From: Aphelocoma coerulescens
Lineage: Eukaryota; Chordata; Aves; Passeriformes; Corvidae
Reading direction: 5' to 3'
Assembly: GCF_041296385.1 (NCBI RefSeq)
Contig: NC_091023.1
Location: forward strand, 8,246,924-8,310,923
DNA: 64,000 bases
Shown here: piece after piece, positions 38,503-50,876 of the stretch
How positions within the stretch are numbered: position 1 is the stretch's first letter
How the letters are laid out: every line of letters begins with the position of its first letter
Notes under the pieces: model-generated
Told to the model about the DNA's origin: nothing
What the model saw: only the letters and a program-made list of their open reading frames with translations
The model's database searches: none
Position numbers and translations under genes: made by a program

Positions 38503-39768
38503 ACCTGGTATCCTATCTAATTACCTATTGGACGCCTCTAATACTTAAGCAGAAAGAAAGGACTTCACAAGTAAAAAAAATATATAAAATTTAAATATGC
38601 TTAAATTGGAGATGCAATTATCTACCCAATAGTTTGAATAAGTTCCAGTGGTCTGATGCCAAATCCATTCAGTTTAAAGCAAGTCTTTAATGGGCTCTGG
38701 ATTATACCTTAAAAGAGGAGACCCACCTTAGTCTGCTTATTCCCTCTTCCTCTCAATTTCCTGATTTGAAAAATTAACGCTTTGTCCCTGTCATTTGAAG
38801 TAAAAGTGAATTCCTTTATGATAAAAACACTGGAGAGGACAATAAAGATTTAGGTGAATTAAGAAGAGTTGTATCCATAAAATTCTTTCCCGTAGCCAGC
38901 ACTTGGGTGGTCATCCTCTGTTCTGACTAATCTCTGCTTAGTACCACCATGTTCTCACACCTGTAGATGGAAGACTGGGCAGTAAATGAAGGGATCTGTT
39001 GGTTTTACATCTTGCTCTCTTTGTAGAAATGTGAAGTGTGATCTTCTCTGTCTTTGTTGCCATTGGTATCCTTTGTCTGGTATTGTGTGACTTGTTGATT
39101 CTCCTCCCATTTGATATGAAATGTTGATATACCAAGCAAGTTTGCAAGGGAACCCTGAAAAAATCCTCTGGGTCACCATAACCAACAGGACTGTGTCCTC
39201 AAGAAGCCCCATCATTTTAAGAGGTAGGCATTGTAATTCTGAGAAGGATAATGAATATTCTGTATTTAGTTGATTTTTTTTTTTTGTATAATCCAAATGC
39301 AAAGTCAGATAGAACTATCATAATTGCTGTAGCACAGTTCCATGTATTCCTAGAAATACATGGAACATGTACAATACAATATTTGTAGAAATCTTACTCT
39401 CCTAGATCCTAGTCTTTGAACTTGGGGGGTTTTGTGGTGGGTTTTTTTGGTTAGGTGGTGTTTTGTTTCAGGTTTCTGTTTGTTTGTTTTGGGGGTAGTT
39501 TGTTTGTTTTGTATTAGACTATATGATTGCAGGGATACAAACAAAAATATCCTGAATGGTTTTGTTGTTAGTGGTAACATTGAGCCAGTGCTACTGAGGA
39601 ATAGCAGTTCCTCTCTGACTGGAGCTTCCTGTTGCTAAAATACACGTCAGTTCTCACCTGTCCTGGAAGATTCTGCTTCTGGAGACAGGGAGACACATTA
39701 GATTTGTTTATGTTTGTTTTGTTTGCTTGCATAAAGCAGTTTGGAATTGTAAACCCAAGTGTAATCAA
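38503..39768. other. Unassigned non-coding sequence
   Basis: No gene was found. Two overlapping minus-strand frames (38938-39147 and 38955-39302) have no recognisable content. A T12 run lies at 39274-39285, an inverted repeat at 39337-39366 and a T/G-rich low-complexity tract with TTTG units at about 39425-39510. Only two CpGs were counted between 38881 and 39720. Confidence 0.6.
39337..39366. repeat. Perfect inverted repeat, 12-bp arms
   Basis: GTTCCATGTATT (39337-39348) is the exact reverse complement of AATACATGGAAC (39355-39366), with the loop CCTAGA. It is too short for a microRNA precursor and no outward extension of pairing is seen. Confidence 0.8.
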
Positions 39769-40613
39769 CGTTACATGACTTTCCTGTGAATGGCATAATT
39801 ACATTCACATGCCAAGTGTGAAGTGCTTTGACAGTCTCGCAACAAAATTCATTCAAAGCTTTGAAGCAGAAAAAAGAAATGAAAAATCAACTATTGTCTT
39901 TTGGTGAGAATAATAACATCTGAGACTCCATCGTGCTTATCCACCAAATTCTAAGTGGGACGGCTTTTATGTGCAATAGGCTGTTTACAGTGAGCCATTT
40001 AAAATAATAGCCCATGAGACCATTCCCTGATGCACGCTGCTATACCTGGAGAGCCTGCCAGATACCATCAGGAAAATGGACCATAAAAGCAATCCAAAAC
40101 CTACATTCTTAGTGGAATTTATCTGATAAATACCTTGCAAAATCCTAAGTGTTTCATTCATCTTTTTTAAGTGTGATACGCTGATCTGCTTATCTGTTTA
40201 CCCTCACTGGCAGCATTCTCTCCCGAGGTTAAAACACGTAAGGAAGACACATCCATTCACTTTAATAACTGTTATCTCCTGAAGAATAAGAGCTGCAGAA
40301 TCATTAATTAAACATGATCGTTCTGGGGAAGGTCTCCTGATGAAGATGTATGTATGACTCACTCAGTGTCGGTAAACTCTATTTCAAATACAGTTTTCCA
40401 TGTTTGACCATTTTCAGTGTCAGGTAAAAACTTGTCAACAAAAGAGCCTGTGTATCTAAAAGCATAATTTGTAATAGACATACAACCAATCCCTTTCACC
40501 TCCTTCTGCCATCTGTAACATTCAGTAATGGAATTATGGCAGATGAATAGTCCTATATTTTTGTCATAGGACTAGAAGCTGGGAACTTTTTTGCCATCGA
40601 ACTCCGCGAGAGG
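39769..40613. promoter_or_regulatory. Candidate conserved non-coding element (CpG-retaining block)
   Basis: Thirteen CpGs lie between 39769 and 40613. Only two were counted in the similar length to the left (38881-39720) and one to the right (40621-41460). In methylated vertebrate DNA, CpGs decay quickly unless constrained or unmethylated, so a sharp local excess suggests selection. The density is still far below that of a CpG island. The text is non-repetitive and mixes homeodomain cores (ATTAATTAAA at about 40304), GATA-like words (TTATCT, TGATAA) and AP-1-like TGACTCA (40355-40361). There is no notable open frame. Such blocks in gene deserts are often developmental enhancers. Conservation itself is inferred, not seen. 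Confidence 0.4.
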
Positions 40614-41512
40614 TGGAAATTGTTTAATGTAAAATTTCTGTTTAAACACAGGACTGTGTGATTTCAAATTTTATTTTAATGCCACTTCAGAGTAAAATCA
40701 CAACAATTTAAAGTTTTTCTTGAAGACATTTGAAGAAAAGTATCTTAAGCAAAACACTATTTCAGACAAAATCAAAATATTTCTGTCAAGTATAATATAA
40801 ATCCCAGTGTCTTACTAGAAATATCCAAGTGTTTGATAATAATGTGCTTCTGATGAAAAGAAGCTGCATTTCTGTGAAGTATATTTGAAGTCAGAAGAGG
40901 TTTCATCTTCCTTTTTTTCCTCGCCTTATATTTCACCTTATATCCTTGATTCTTTCTTATGTAGATGTCCACCTTCTGTTTCTTCATAATTTCAAACACC
41001 CCTGCCTTTTCTTTGATGTGTTTTTTTTTCCATCTATAAGATATTTCTCACAAACTTAATTAAGTAGACCTTTGTCTTCAAACTGCATGACTGGGAGATA
41101 CCAGAAGCTACTCTAATAGAAGCATAATAAAATAGAGGTACAGAGTTCTTTGCCTGTGCTTGAAAGTGGAAGGGCAGCCATGTACTTTGTGACTCTGAAC
41201 AACAGGGTAAATTTTCCCTTCTACCTCTACACAGTTTTAATTAATATATTCCAATATAAGTAGTAAGCTGAAGGCCTCCTTTTGCTTCTCTTCAAGACCA
41301 GTAGTAACTAACAAAACACCCAGAACAAAGTGTGTAAGTTTATAAACATAACTCAGTGGATGCTGGATCCCCTAAAACTTGGGAAACACAAAGGTATCAT
41401 CTATTAATTGATGTAGTTCTAAAAGTGTCCTTTGACAAGGTGAGCAGAAGGTGTTTTTTTGTTCTATTCAAGGTATTCTTAGGTTACCTACCTGGAAAAA
41501 GAATTTGATGTG

Positions 41513-41542
41513 TATGTGAATACAAAGTATGTGAATATAAAG
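41513..41542 (+). repeat. Tandem duplication of a 15-base unit
   Basis: TATGTGAATACAAAG (41513-41527) is followed directly by TATGTGAATATAAAG (41528-41542), with one difference. It is a simple slippage-type duplication with no coding context. Confidence 0.85.
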
Positions 41543-42657
41543 TTGTGAGTGATTTGTAGGGTAGAAATTGTTAATTCTGGCCAAGAACATAAACATCTGC
41601 CATCTATTCCATGAGAATTTTGGCAGTAGCTCCACCACTGGATACACAGACCAACAGACCCTGTCTGTTCCTAGCTATGGGGCCATGTGTATCTGTAGGA
41701 GCAGTTGGGTCTGCATGCCTTCTTTTGTTTCCCACTAAAAACACAGAGATGACATGTGGGTTTATGTTCCAAAGTACTGTCCTTAGACTCTTTCTCAAAT
41801 ACATTCTGCTCCACAGCAACAGTACTGGAATTGTGAATTTCTTGTGGTCAACTCTCTTGTATCAGTCTGAACAGAGGGAGTGGTTTCCAAGTAAAACTGC
41901 AGATGTGCAACCTGGCACTTCCAGGGAATCTTTTATCAGGACAAATCTTCTTTGGTCAGTGGAAAATATTTGCTAAAATGGAGAAAGATAAAAGAAATAC
42001 CCTGAAATAGATGGTAAGTGAAACATCAGCTGGGCTGGTGGGCTGTGGGGTGGTGCTGAGACTCAAAAATTCCATTTAAAGATTTGAACCTCTCTATTTG
42101 CAAAGGAGTGACCTAAATTTGTTAATGTCTTTTTTGAGGCTGACTCTTGTACTTTGAGGAAAATCCTCCAGTGATACTGGTTTCCCTCTCATGTAGAATG
42201 TGAATCGTATGGAAAATCTACCAGAGCTGGGTGGGAGCAGTTCTTTCAAGCTGAGATTGGATGCTGAGATTTAGCCCTTTCCTTTGGGACCAGATGCCAG
42301 ATCTGTGTTCTGACTATCTTTGGTACATATGTGAATCTCCAAAAGGGCTCATTTATAAAAGGAGTAGAATATCTGATCTGAGATCAGTCATGTAGATCTA
42401 AGGGAAGGATTTTGCCTTGAGTGTGAATTAGTCTCAAAGACAAAATTCACAGCAGCCTACTTGTTAATGAATTACAAAGTCTTTATTTTTAACCATTTTA
42501 AGTCTTCTTAAGTTCCCACAAGGAACTCATTATGCTTTGCACTTGGAAGAAAATGGAGAAAGCGTAAGTGGTGCTTTGGAGGGTGGGGAGTCTGGTTCCA
42601 ATACAGATGAAGTTGGTGCAATTTTACACATGTAATATAAATAAAGGTACTGATAAA

Positions 42658-42690
42658 TAGGGCATGCACAGTAGGTAGCTGCATGCCCTA
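42658..42690. repeat. Perfect inverted repeat, 11-bp arms
   Basis: TAGGGCATGCA (42658-42668) is the exact reverse complement of TGCATGCCCTA (42680-42690), with the loop CAGTAGGTAGC. Each arm contains the 6-base palindrome GCATGC. The stem is of mixed composition, so it is less likely to be chance than the A/T-rich hairpins in the window. Confidence 0.8.
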
Positions 42691-45600
42691 ATCTGTGATA
42701 TGATGCATATTTATGAATGTGAATATAATTAAAAGCTGGTGCTCCAAGTGTCAATCAGCCCAATTTATACACAGATCATTAGACGAAATGTTTCTCTTGA
42801 AATGGCAGAATATGTGCAGGGTGGACCTGGGCCTGCAGATTATATTATTTCCCATTTCTTCATTTAGAGCTTCCTTTTATGGCTTGAGACCTGGAAAGTC
42901 CTCGAAAAAAACCTTAGGAAGATATTTATGTAATTAATTGCTTTTAAGTCTTGAATGTGTGTGTGGGTTTTCCAGTTTTTCTTTCCTTTTTTTCTTAATG
43001 TGAGTTGCAAAGCAACAGAGGCATAATTAGTTGAATTTGAAGGATTTGTTCAAAAACTTTCGCAATAACTTAAAAATAAGCAAGTTTTTCAGTACCAGTA
43101 GAAATTTCAGAAAATGTCTAGGGATACTAGGTTTGATGAAAATACTCTGGAAAATTATGATTTTGATGTGATGATGTTCTCTCATGTAACAGCAGTTATT
43201 TCAAGGAGATTTAGGGCCCTGGTCAGTGAGGTGGCACAATAATATCAAAGCCCATATCAGGGGCCCTTGGGATTATTAGGGGTTCAAGGGGAAGAGATAC
43301 GGACTGGAAGCCACTTGAAGCTTCATGTGGACAATGTGCACAGCTTATTTTATAGCCACATTTGTGAGAGGGGGAGGATGTTAATTCTCCATCCTCTGGG
43401 AAATGCTTGCCCTAGATCAGAGGCTGCAGAGCATGTGCAACTGGTACCTGAAGGAGGCCAGCATTTGTCTGGTTATGGGGGAGGAGGGAATTCATCTCAC
43501 ACATCTAAAATTATCTTGATTTTCATTTCAGCTTTGTAGCTCACCTTTAAGAACATGAGCAGCTGTCCAGTGAGTGATTCTGTGCCAGCCGATGTGGAAT
43601 GTGAGGTCTTTTATGTAGCTAAATGCAGTGATTTAAAACATCTGCCCATATCCCTGTTTTTTCTATTTGACTGTTGTTCCATAGTGGAAACTTCTTAATG
43701 TGATGGAGACTTTTTATCACGTAGTATCATATTTCCAGAGTTATCTTTTCCCTCCTTTTTAGAAGTAGATATTCTTGTGAATGATGGCTTATATCTCAAA
43801 TAATTTTGGGAACATATTCTTATAGAATTGTGGCTGTTGAAAACTTCTTGTATTTGTGTTTTGGATTATTTTGTTGGGTTTTTTTCTTCTGTGGGGAAAA
43901 AAAAAAGTTAGGTACCATATTACAATGACAGGGATGAATATGAATAGAGGAATATATTTACCTGTAGAGGTAAAGCAAGAGTAGTTTACAGGTATAATTT
44001 TGGGAGCTTTGTTTAAGGTTTTTTTGTTTTGTTTTGTTTTTTTTAAATCCTCTACGAATAACTGTAATTCCAATGTGAGTGTTCTGGATGTTAAAATAAA
44101 AAAAAATTGCTAATCCTGCTGTAGGATACATGCTCCATTTGTATGACTATGGGAATCTGCTGTGTGTTTATACTAGGAGGGGTCTGATCCCTTTTGTTTG
44201 CTCAGTGCTAATGCCAGAAGTTTGTGAAACCTGTTCACTCGCCCTTGAGATGGAAAGGTCAGAGTTAACTTCTGCCCACAGGGACAGTCTAGAGAATTAG
44301 GGTAGGCATGGGTTCCAGTAAATCCAACTAAATATATCAAGAAGTTCTATTTGCAACTTTTTTTGGATGAACCCTTGTGTGTTTTTTATTTTGACTATGA
44401 ACACAGTGTTGTGCAGACCTTGTATAAGTGCATTATTTAAGCCAATCCAAGCCCTCTTCTGTATATTGGGAATCCCTGGTAAGATGCCTAGACACAAGTG
44501 TTCCCTCTGCCAAATGGTGGTACTAAAGAATAACTTTTTCAGTTGACCTAATCCTAACCTTGATCATGTCCAGATTTGCTGCTACTCATAGCAAAAACTG
44601 GACCACCTTAATTTATCCTTCTTTTAATTTGTCAGTTTGGGGACATATTACCTTTCTAACTTTAGGAAACTATTTTTAAAATTTCTTTAGCTTTGGTTTG
44701 TTAGAAGCTACCCATTTGCAGTTGATGTTTAATTATTTTTTAGGACTCATGAGTTATGAAAATATTTATATAGTTAATCAGTTATACTACTAGTGGATAA
44801 TGGCTAAAAATATAGTAAGTGACTTTAAAGTTATATATGGCTTATAATCTTTAAAGGGTTATAGGTCTTTAACTACCCAGTAAAACTATAGAGAATTTAC
44901 AGATCACTGTTTTATTGGTATTATAACTTAACTACTTCTTTGAACTTTCATTACTGACTGTTGAGGCTTTTCAAGGATGACAGTATCTATTTTACCTTTT
45001 GGCTGTTACTTCTAAGAAATCTGTGATGTGAAAGCAATATATACATGCATTTAGGTAACAGATTGAGAAATTGAAACAATCCAGAAAAATGGTAATGGAA
45101 GTTGCAAAATATTAATATAGAGAGAGAGATGGATATAGGTATTTATATAATATATAAATAATATACATCAAAAATATGAATATTGTGCTGTTACTCATGT
45201 GGGAGTAAATGTATTATATAGTTTCCTGCCTTGTACAGCTAAGAGTGAGGAAAGAATGAATGCTCAGGGTTAATCTTCCAGTCCTAGGAGTAGCTTCTGG
45301 GTCTAATTTACCACCAAATGGGTGTAAATAATTGAAGTCTTTTTGGCCACAGGGCTATGAGCAGTGAAAATAGGAAAACACTTGCATTTAAGTAGTTGGC
45401 ATAGCTACTACTAACCCCAATTAGGTCTTGAGTAATTAGGGCTATTCTCACAACTAGTTAGACAATTTCATACACATCTTGTTGGGTTAGATCAATTCCC
45501 CCAAAAAACCTGCAAATTGAAATTTAATACCTGTACTTCCTGGTGAAGCAGCAGCAGCTCATGCTGTGCAGGGCCTTGGGCTGGGTGGGCAGAGTCCAGG

Positions 45601-46188
45601 GCTGGATGGCCCCAAATCTCTTGAGTTACAGGGCTGGAGGAGCTTCCATTGCCCAGAGTTGAAACGGAGATAGACAGCCTTGGGGTGGAAAGAGAAAAAG
45701 CCACCTCTATTTGCAAAGTACTGTAAGAAGTGCTGTGAGAAATGTTCTTCTGTTCTCCCAATAATCCTAAATCCAGCTCTAACGTGTTCTGTTAAATAAA
45801 ATTCAAAGGGTCACTTTCTCCCAAAAAGTCACCTAGGATTTTAGTGTTTGTTCAGCTCAGAGTGTCTTATAAAATTTACTCTGTTCTGTCTGAGACAAAA
45901 AAATTATGAATATGAAGCTGTACATAAAACATGGTTTTCAGCTCAGAACAACAGCACAAAAATTTACTTGAAATAATTGTGTGGACTGTCTTCTTCAATT
46001 GCTTTCAATAAAACTGAATATTTGCAGTTCATGTTATACCAACACAGTCCCAACCTGCTGGGCCAGGTTTGGTTTTGAGCAGCCCATAAAATGGTCTGTG
46101 CCTTCTTTTAATACCTTTTTTTTTCAATACCATTCCTCTAACTTTTAATCTCTACTTCAAAAAACAGTCAGCCATAGATATGTGTAAT

Positions 46189-46236
46189 GTTTCTAAGCAC
46201 TAAACCACACTGAGTTTCCTAAGTACTAAACCACAC
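46189..46236 (+). repeat. Imperfect tandem duplication, period 25
   Basis: GTTTCTAAGCACTAAACCAC plus AC (46189-46210) is repeated as a 23-base copy at 46214-46236 that differs by one inserted C and one substitution. The tail of each copy, CTAAACCACAC in context, is conserved. Confidence 0.8.
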
Positions 46237-49200
46237 GTTTCATCTGAAGCCATCAAGAAGGAGCAATGTTTATGTGAGTCTGCAACAAATTCCACGTGTG
46301 AAGTCTCTCATTTACTGAAAATCTTCCATTCACTGAGGCCAATGGCTTGTGCCAGAGCTTTGTGGTGTGTCAGACGTGCAGATTGTTTCACTGCATCAGG
46401 AGTTTGCTCTGCTGTCCATTTGCCAGGTGTATTGAGGGAGAGGTGTGGGAAATGATGTTACTCCAAGGCTTTGATCCTTTTTTGTTAATGAGCTGGTTTA
46501 CACCTCGGGTATTAAACAGTTGGAGACTTTTTTTTTGCTGTGAATGCTGCAGCTGATATGAAAACAACCTAAATTTGGAGTAATATAAGCTAAGTCAAGC
46601 AACATTTTTCCACCTCCAAGTAATGGATTCTATTGCCCCATAAATTTAAATGACTCTTGTTGCTTATTTCTTGTTTCCTCCTCCCATTCATTCTTTTTCT
46701 TACTCTTAACATCCTTGGAATATGGAAAGCATTTGGATTTAGTAGAATGGCTTTTGTTCTCAGTTTTAAAGCACAACATCTCTCTACCACCCGTGTGCTA
46801 ACTGCCTCAATTTGTGGGTTTAACTTTTTCTAAACACACACACATGCACAGAGAAATCCTGCCTGTTGCCCTTCTTTTTGGGGGTCTGCAGGCAGGCATG
46901 GGTAATCTCAGATTACTGAATATAATTCCTGATTGTTACTGGATTCTCTGGATTAACCATTGTGTTGTAGGTTGAGGGAAATGAGCTCAGGTTCCACTTT
47001 TCTGTTCTGTTTTCTTACCCAGGGGCAAAGAGGAGACTGGGGAAATGACATTTCCTTAACTCTGCTGTCTTCTCCTCCTTTAATAAACTCACTGAAGGAT
47101 GTTGATGTGTACCAGGGAGACATTATGCCTCATTTTGGGTAGGCATTTTCCTGAGTAATTTGTCCAGTGGTTTTTGTTTCTGTGAAAAATGGAAGTCTGT
47201 CAAGTGAGAGGTTTAGCAGAGGATGTTGTTGATGACAAGATTTGTTTTACCTGCTCATCTGTGCAGCAGTATGTCAGGTTGTCTTACTTACCCAAGGATG
47301 ATGTGCACTCTGTGTTTTTGGTAGTTAGAGGTTTCCATTTTATTGTAATCTTGGAGCCCCAGCTCTGAGTGTGTCAGCTTTAAAGTTTAGCTCTCTGGTA
47401 CGCATCCAAATATCTGAACATCTCTGTGTGTAAGACTGGTTTAATAACCCCCAAAGGGACCTCAGGTTTAGTTGAGGAGAATAAATAAATAACATAACAT
47501 AGGAAATAAAATTAGAATTAGGTCTTCTCTTTCTCATATGTCATGTCATGAGGAAAAAGTTTGGTATCCAAACTTAATATAATATTAAATTTGGTAGATC
47601 AAAGAAAAGGTGTGAAAAGTTCCATATGGGGCTATTAGAACATTTTATTTAAAGTTCAGGTGGAGCTGATGTGTGTTCAAGGTTTTATGGGGTTGAGGGA
47701 CAAGAGTTTTTTGGGAGTTTATTTTTCACAGGTCAAGTTGAATAAAAGCTGGAAAAAAATTCAATCCTCTTGCCCTTCTGAGGGTGAACAAAGTATCACT
47801 GATGTCATACAGGTAGAGTGACTGAATGATGAGCACATTCTGCAAAAATTTAATTTAATCTCAGGTCACCATTTGATTGCAGAGATTAAGAGTTCGGTTA
47901 ACCTTTGGTGATTTCCCAGGGCTGCCTCAGAAGGGCCCCTCTGTGTGCTGACTGGAGGGAGCCTTGGGCAGCTGTCCTAAGGACAGGCACACCAGTGCCA
48001 AATGTAACTTTAATCAGGTGGATTTAGTTCATCTGCCTCTATAAACCTCAAATCAGAGAGGGAACCAGTGCCACATGATTGGGAAAGGAGTGTATGTCCA
48101 TGCTGACAAACCTCTGTTGGCAAAAAAGGTTTTTTCTCTCTATAGAAATGTTCAAAATTGGGTTTGCTTGGCTATATTCAGTGCAAAGCAGTAGGTGTGG
48201 AAAAAAACTGAAATAACGGAGAGTGTAAATTAACAATCTAAATGCTACTTTCTGATTATCAGCACAAAATTAGACATTAAATAACACAGGAGGCATTCAT
48301 AGGTATCAGTATTTTTCCTTTGCTTTTTCTGAAGTCTGATTTAGTGTTGATATGCTTAGTATCATACTACTATTCTTTTTTTCCTCCCCTTTTCAATGTC
48401 TTTGATTTTTAAAAATGTGGATAACTTTTTGCATACTGAACAAAAATCTATAAACCTGTTCCTTGCTGAAGCACTGAAATAGTCGTGCTCTTATGTCAGT
48501 AGTGTCAATAATGCTACAAGTTCAGACAGCCAAATGGAAGTCTCTTAAAGGAAGAAAAGTAAAAGAAAAAAAGGGTGCTCAGGACTCGTGACCCTCAGTG
48601 TGTATATTTGAAGTTTGGAAAAAATAACTGAGAAATAAAGATATCTATATATTACTGTATCTCACACTACGAATGCAATATGAACTGTCAGGTCTGACAG
48701 TTTTATTTCTAATTCTCTGTAGTTCCCAAGTTTGTTTTTGGTCAGCATCTATGTCTGCTTAATCAAGACTGAAATTTTCAGTTTACAGTTTTGATGGCCA
48801 AATGTATGACCTTTATGTTTTGGGGGGAAAATGTCACACTTTGGCAGTTGACTATGCAGAGATGCTTGAATTACAGGCACATATTAAAGGCAAAGAAAAC
48901 AAAATAAATTTCATCCACTGATCAACACGGTCTTTTAATAAGACCGGTACACTATAGTAGCGATAAAAGGAAAAAGGTATTAAGAAGGTGGGGCAATGTG
49001 GGACAGAAGGAAAGGTAATTAATTGTCACTCAGGTGCTTTACTTCCGTGTAAATCTTGTCAGTGTTGGCTCTTGCAGCCCCAGTTTAATAACATTATAAT
49101 AATATAAACATAAATATGTAACCTCACATTACACTCATATGGGAATCTCATACTTCACAACACAAAACTAAAGAATCTGATTCCTCTGAGCTGCCTTTTC

Positions 49201-50841
49201 TCCCATGGGACACCTGGGAGAGCAAAGGTGAATTTTTGAAAGGAGAGAAAGGACCACTTCAGAATTTTTTCTTCACCTTTCACCATTCATTCTTTGAATT
49301 TTTTTGTTCTACTCTCTCTTTGTCCCATCTCCTGGCACTTCAGGGAGATGATTTGAAACCTTGCCACTATTGGAGACTTCATATTTTCAGCACCCTGTCA
49401 GCATAATCTTAATAGCCTGATGCTTATAACATGGCTGTAGAAGTGCTGTAAGTGGTATCACCCAAAAGAGCTCTCTGTGTAGGTGAAACAAACTTCTCCA
49501 TTCTTCAGAGCAAAACGAGTATTTATGCTATTTACACTTTCCTAAATGATCTCTCAGCATTCATTGTACATGCATTGTAGATACTACCAAGCTTGGGAGC
49601 ACAGAAGAATGGCATAGGTAGAGATGTTCAGATGCATTGCAAACCTTTTGTTCAGCTGTCAGACCATCTGAATGAAGATGGTTTGTGTCAGGCATCCTAT
49701 TACAGCTACTTCATGCTCAGGCTTGTTTCATTTGTTCTCTGGGTGAAGCTGGCAGGAGTCACTGCTACGTGAATGATCTTGCACCTGGAATCCTGAGCTT
49801 TTGCCCAGGAAATCTGCATAGAACCCCTATATTAATGAAAAGGCTCACATCCTGCTTGGTTCATGCTAATATAGATATCATTAATATTGATCACAGATTA
49901 AGCTTCTGTCTTCAAAGAAATATAGGTTTAATTATGGTTTAAATCCTTCTCTGTACTTTAATCTGTAATATTTTACTTTGAAGTTATAGTGTTTCTCTGG
50001 GTGCTGTTTTCACATCTGAGCATATTGTCGTGTAAAGCCCACTAAGCTGCTTCATGCCCATTTATTGCCCTTAAGAATTGATTCCGTCCCCTCAAGCATT
50101 TCCTTATTTTTTGAAAGTGTGCCTTTGTAGACTTTACAAGATGTGTTACCACATTAATCACTATAAATTCCAGTGTGTGCTTAAGGTCTTAAATGTTTGG
50201 TCCCAAGAGGCTTCACATTTAATACGTGAATTAAGCGCTCTTTACATACTGAAAAACGTGCAGAATAAAGACATTCTGTAGAACCTGAAACACCTTAAGA
50301 AGAGGTTTGTGTGTGCTGCTCTGCCTCACATTCTTCCTTTTGTAGCAGTGCTTTTTTGACAGTTTCTTGGTAAATTTGGCTTCCATGCTGTGTAATTAAT
50401 TTGAACATTCATCTGTGCCTGACTGAAAATTTTTGATGGCTTCATCTTTTAATAAATAAATCTGATTGTCCTAAATTCCAAAGCAAATAAAATAAAAAGT
50501 ATTGGAAGGTCCTAACTGCATTTTTCTCCAGTGATATCTATATGCTCTAATGCTCTGCTTAAGAACAGAGCAGGACACATCAATCAGAAATGCAGATACT
50601 GATTTACAGGGTATTCAATTAGAGACCTGTTTTGGAGAGGAGAAAGAAACTGAGCATTCAGCTGACCACAGTGTGTTCTTTGAGAATTCATTACTTGCTG
50701 TGTTGGAAAACTAACTGGTCAAGGAAACTTACCTTACCTGTCAGGGTTGCTATTTGAGAAAAAAACACTTGCCTCCGTCAGCACGGCTGTTTAGATAAAC
50801 CGATCACTTCTCTAATCGATTCTGAGTGCTGAAAAGTTGCC
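46237..50841. other. Unassigned non-coding sequence
   Basis: No gene or recognised transposon was found. Open frames are all under 90 codons and overlap on both strands. A short AC tract lies near 46835-46844. The patch at about 47910-48000 is more G+C-rich. CpGs are sparse until about 50776, where four fall within 45 bases just before the possible exon at 50842. Confidence 0.6.
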
Positions 50842-50876
50842 ATGGATACAAGATCCTGCAGCAATCAAAACAGAAG
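50842..50876 (+). other. Possible short first coding exon (start codon plus splice donor)
   Basis: GCCATGG at 50839-50845 gives a strong Kozak-type start. The frame runs 11 codons to a perfect consensus donor, AAG|GTAAGT, with the junction after 50876. The first residues would be MDTRSCSNQNR, which I do not recognise. The preceding 65 bases hold four CpGs, more than most of the window. These signals fit the first coding exon of a gene or transcript with a long intron, but a 9-base donor match is expected by chance about once in a window this size. No promoter or matching acceptor could be linked. A 125-codon frame (50837-51214) reads through the donor in another phase and is probably meaningless. 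Confidence 0.15.

Larger units (their letters stand above)
40614..46188. other. Unassigned non-coding sequence
   Basis: No supported gene was found. Open frames reach 121 codons (plus strand 41611-41976) without recognisable content, and a second frame overlaps it on the minus strand. Local structure consists of the tandem pair at 41513-41542, the inverted repeat at 42658-42690, a TTTTG tract at about 44019-44044 and an AG/AT-rich low-complexity stretch at about 45116-45172. The sequence around 44700-45060 is very A+T-rich. Confidence 0.6.

Noticed and set aside
39425..39510. TTTG-rich tract as a transposon
   Set aside because: It is low-complexity sequence without defined ends or internal structure.
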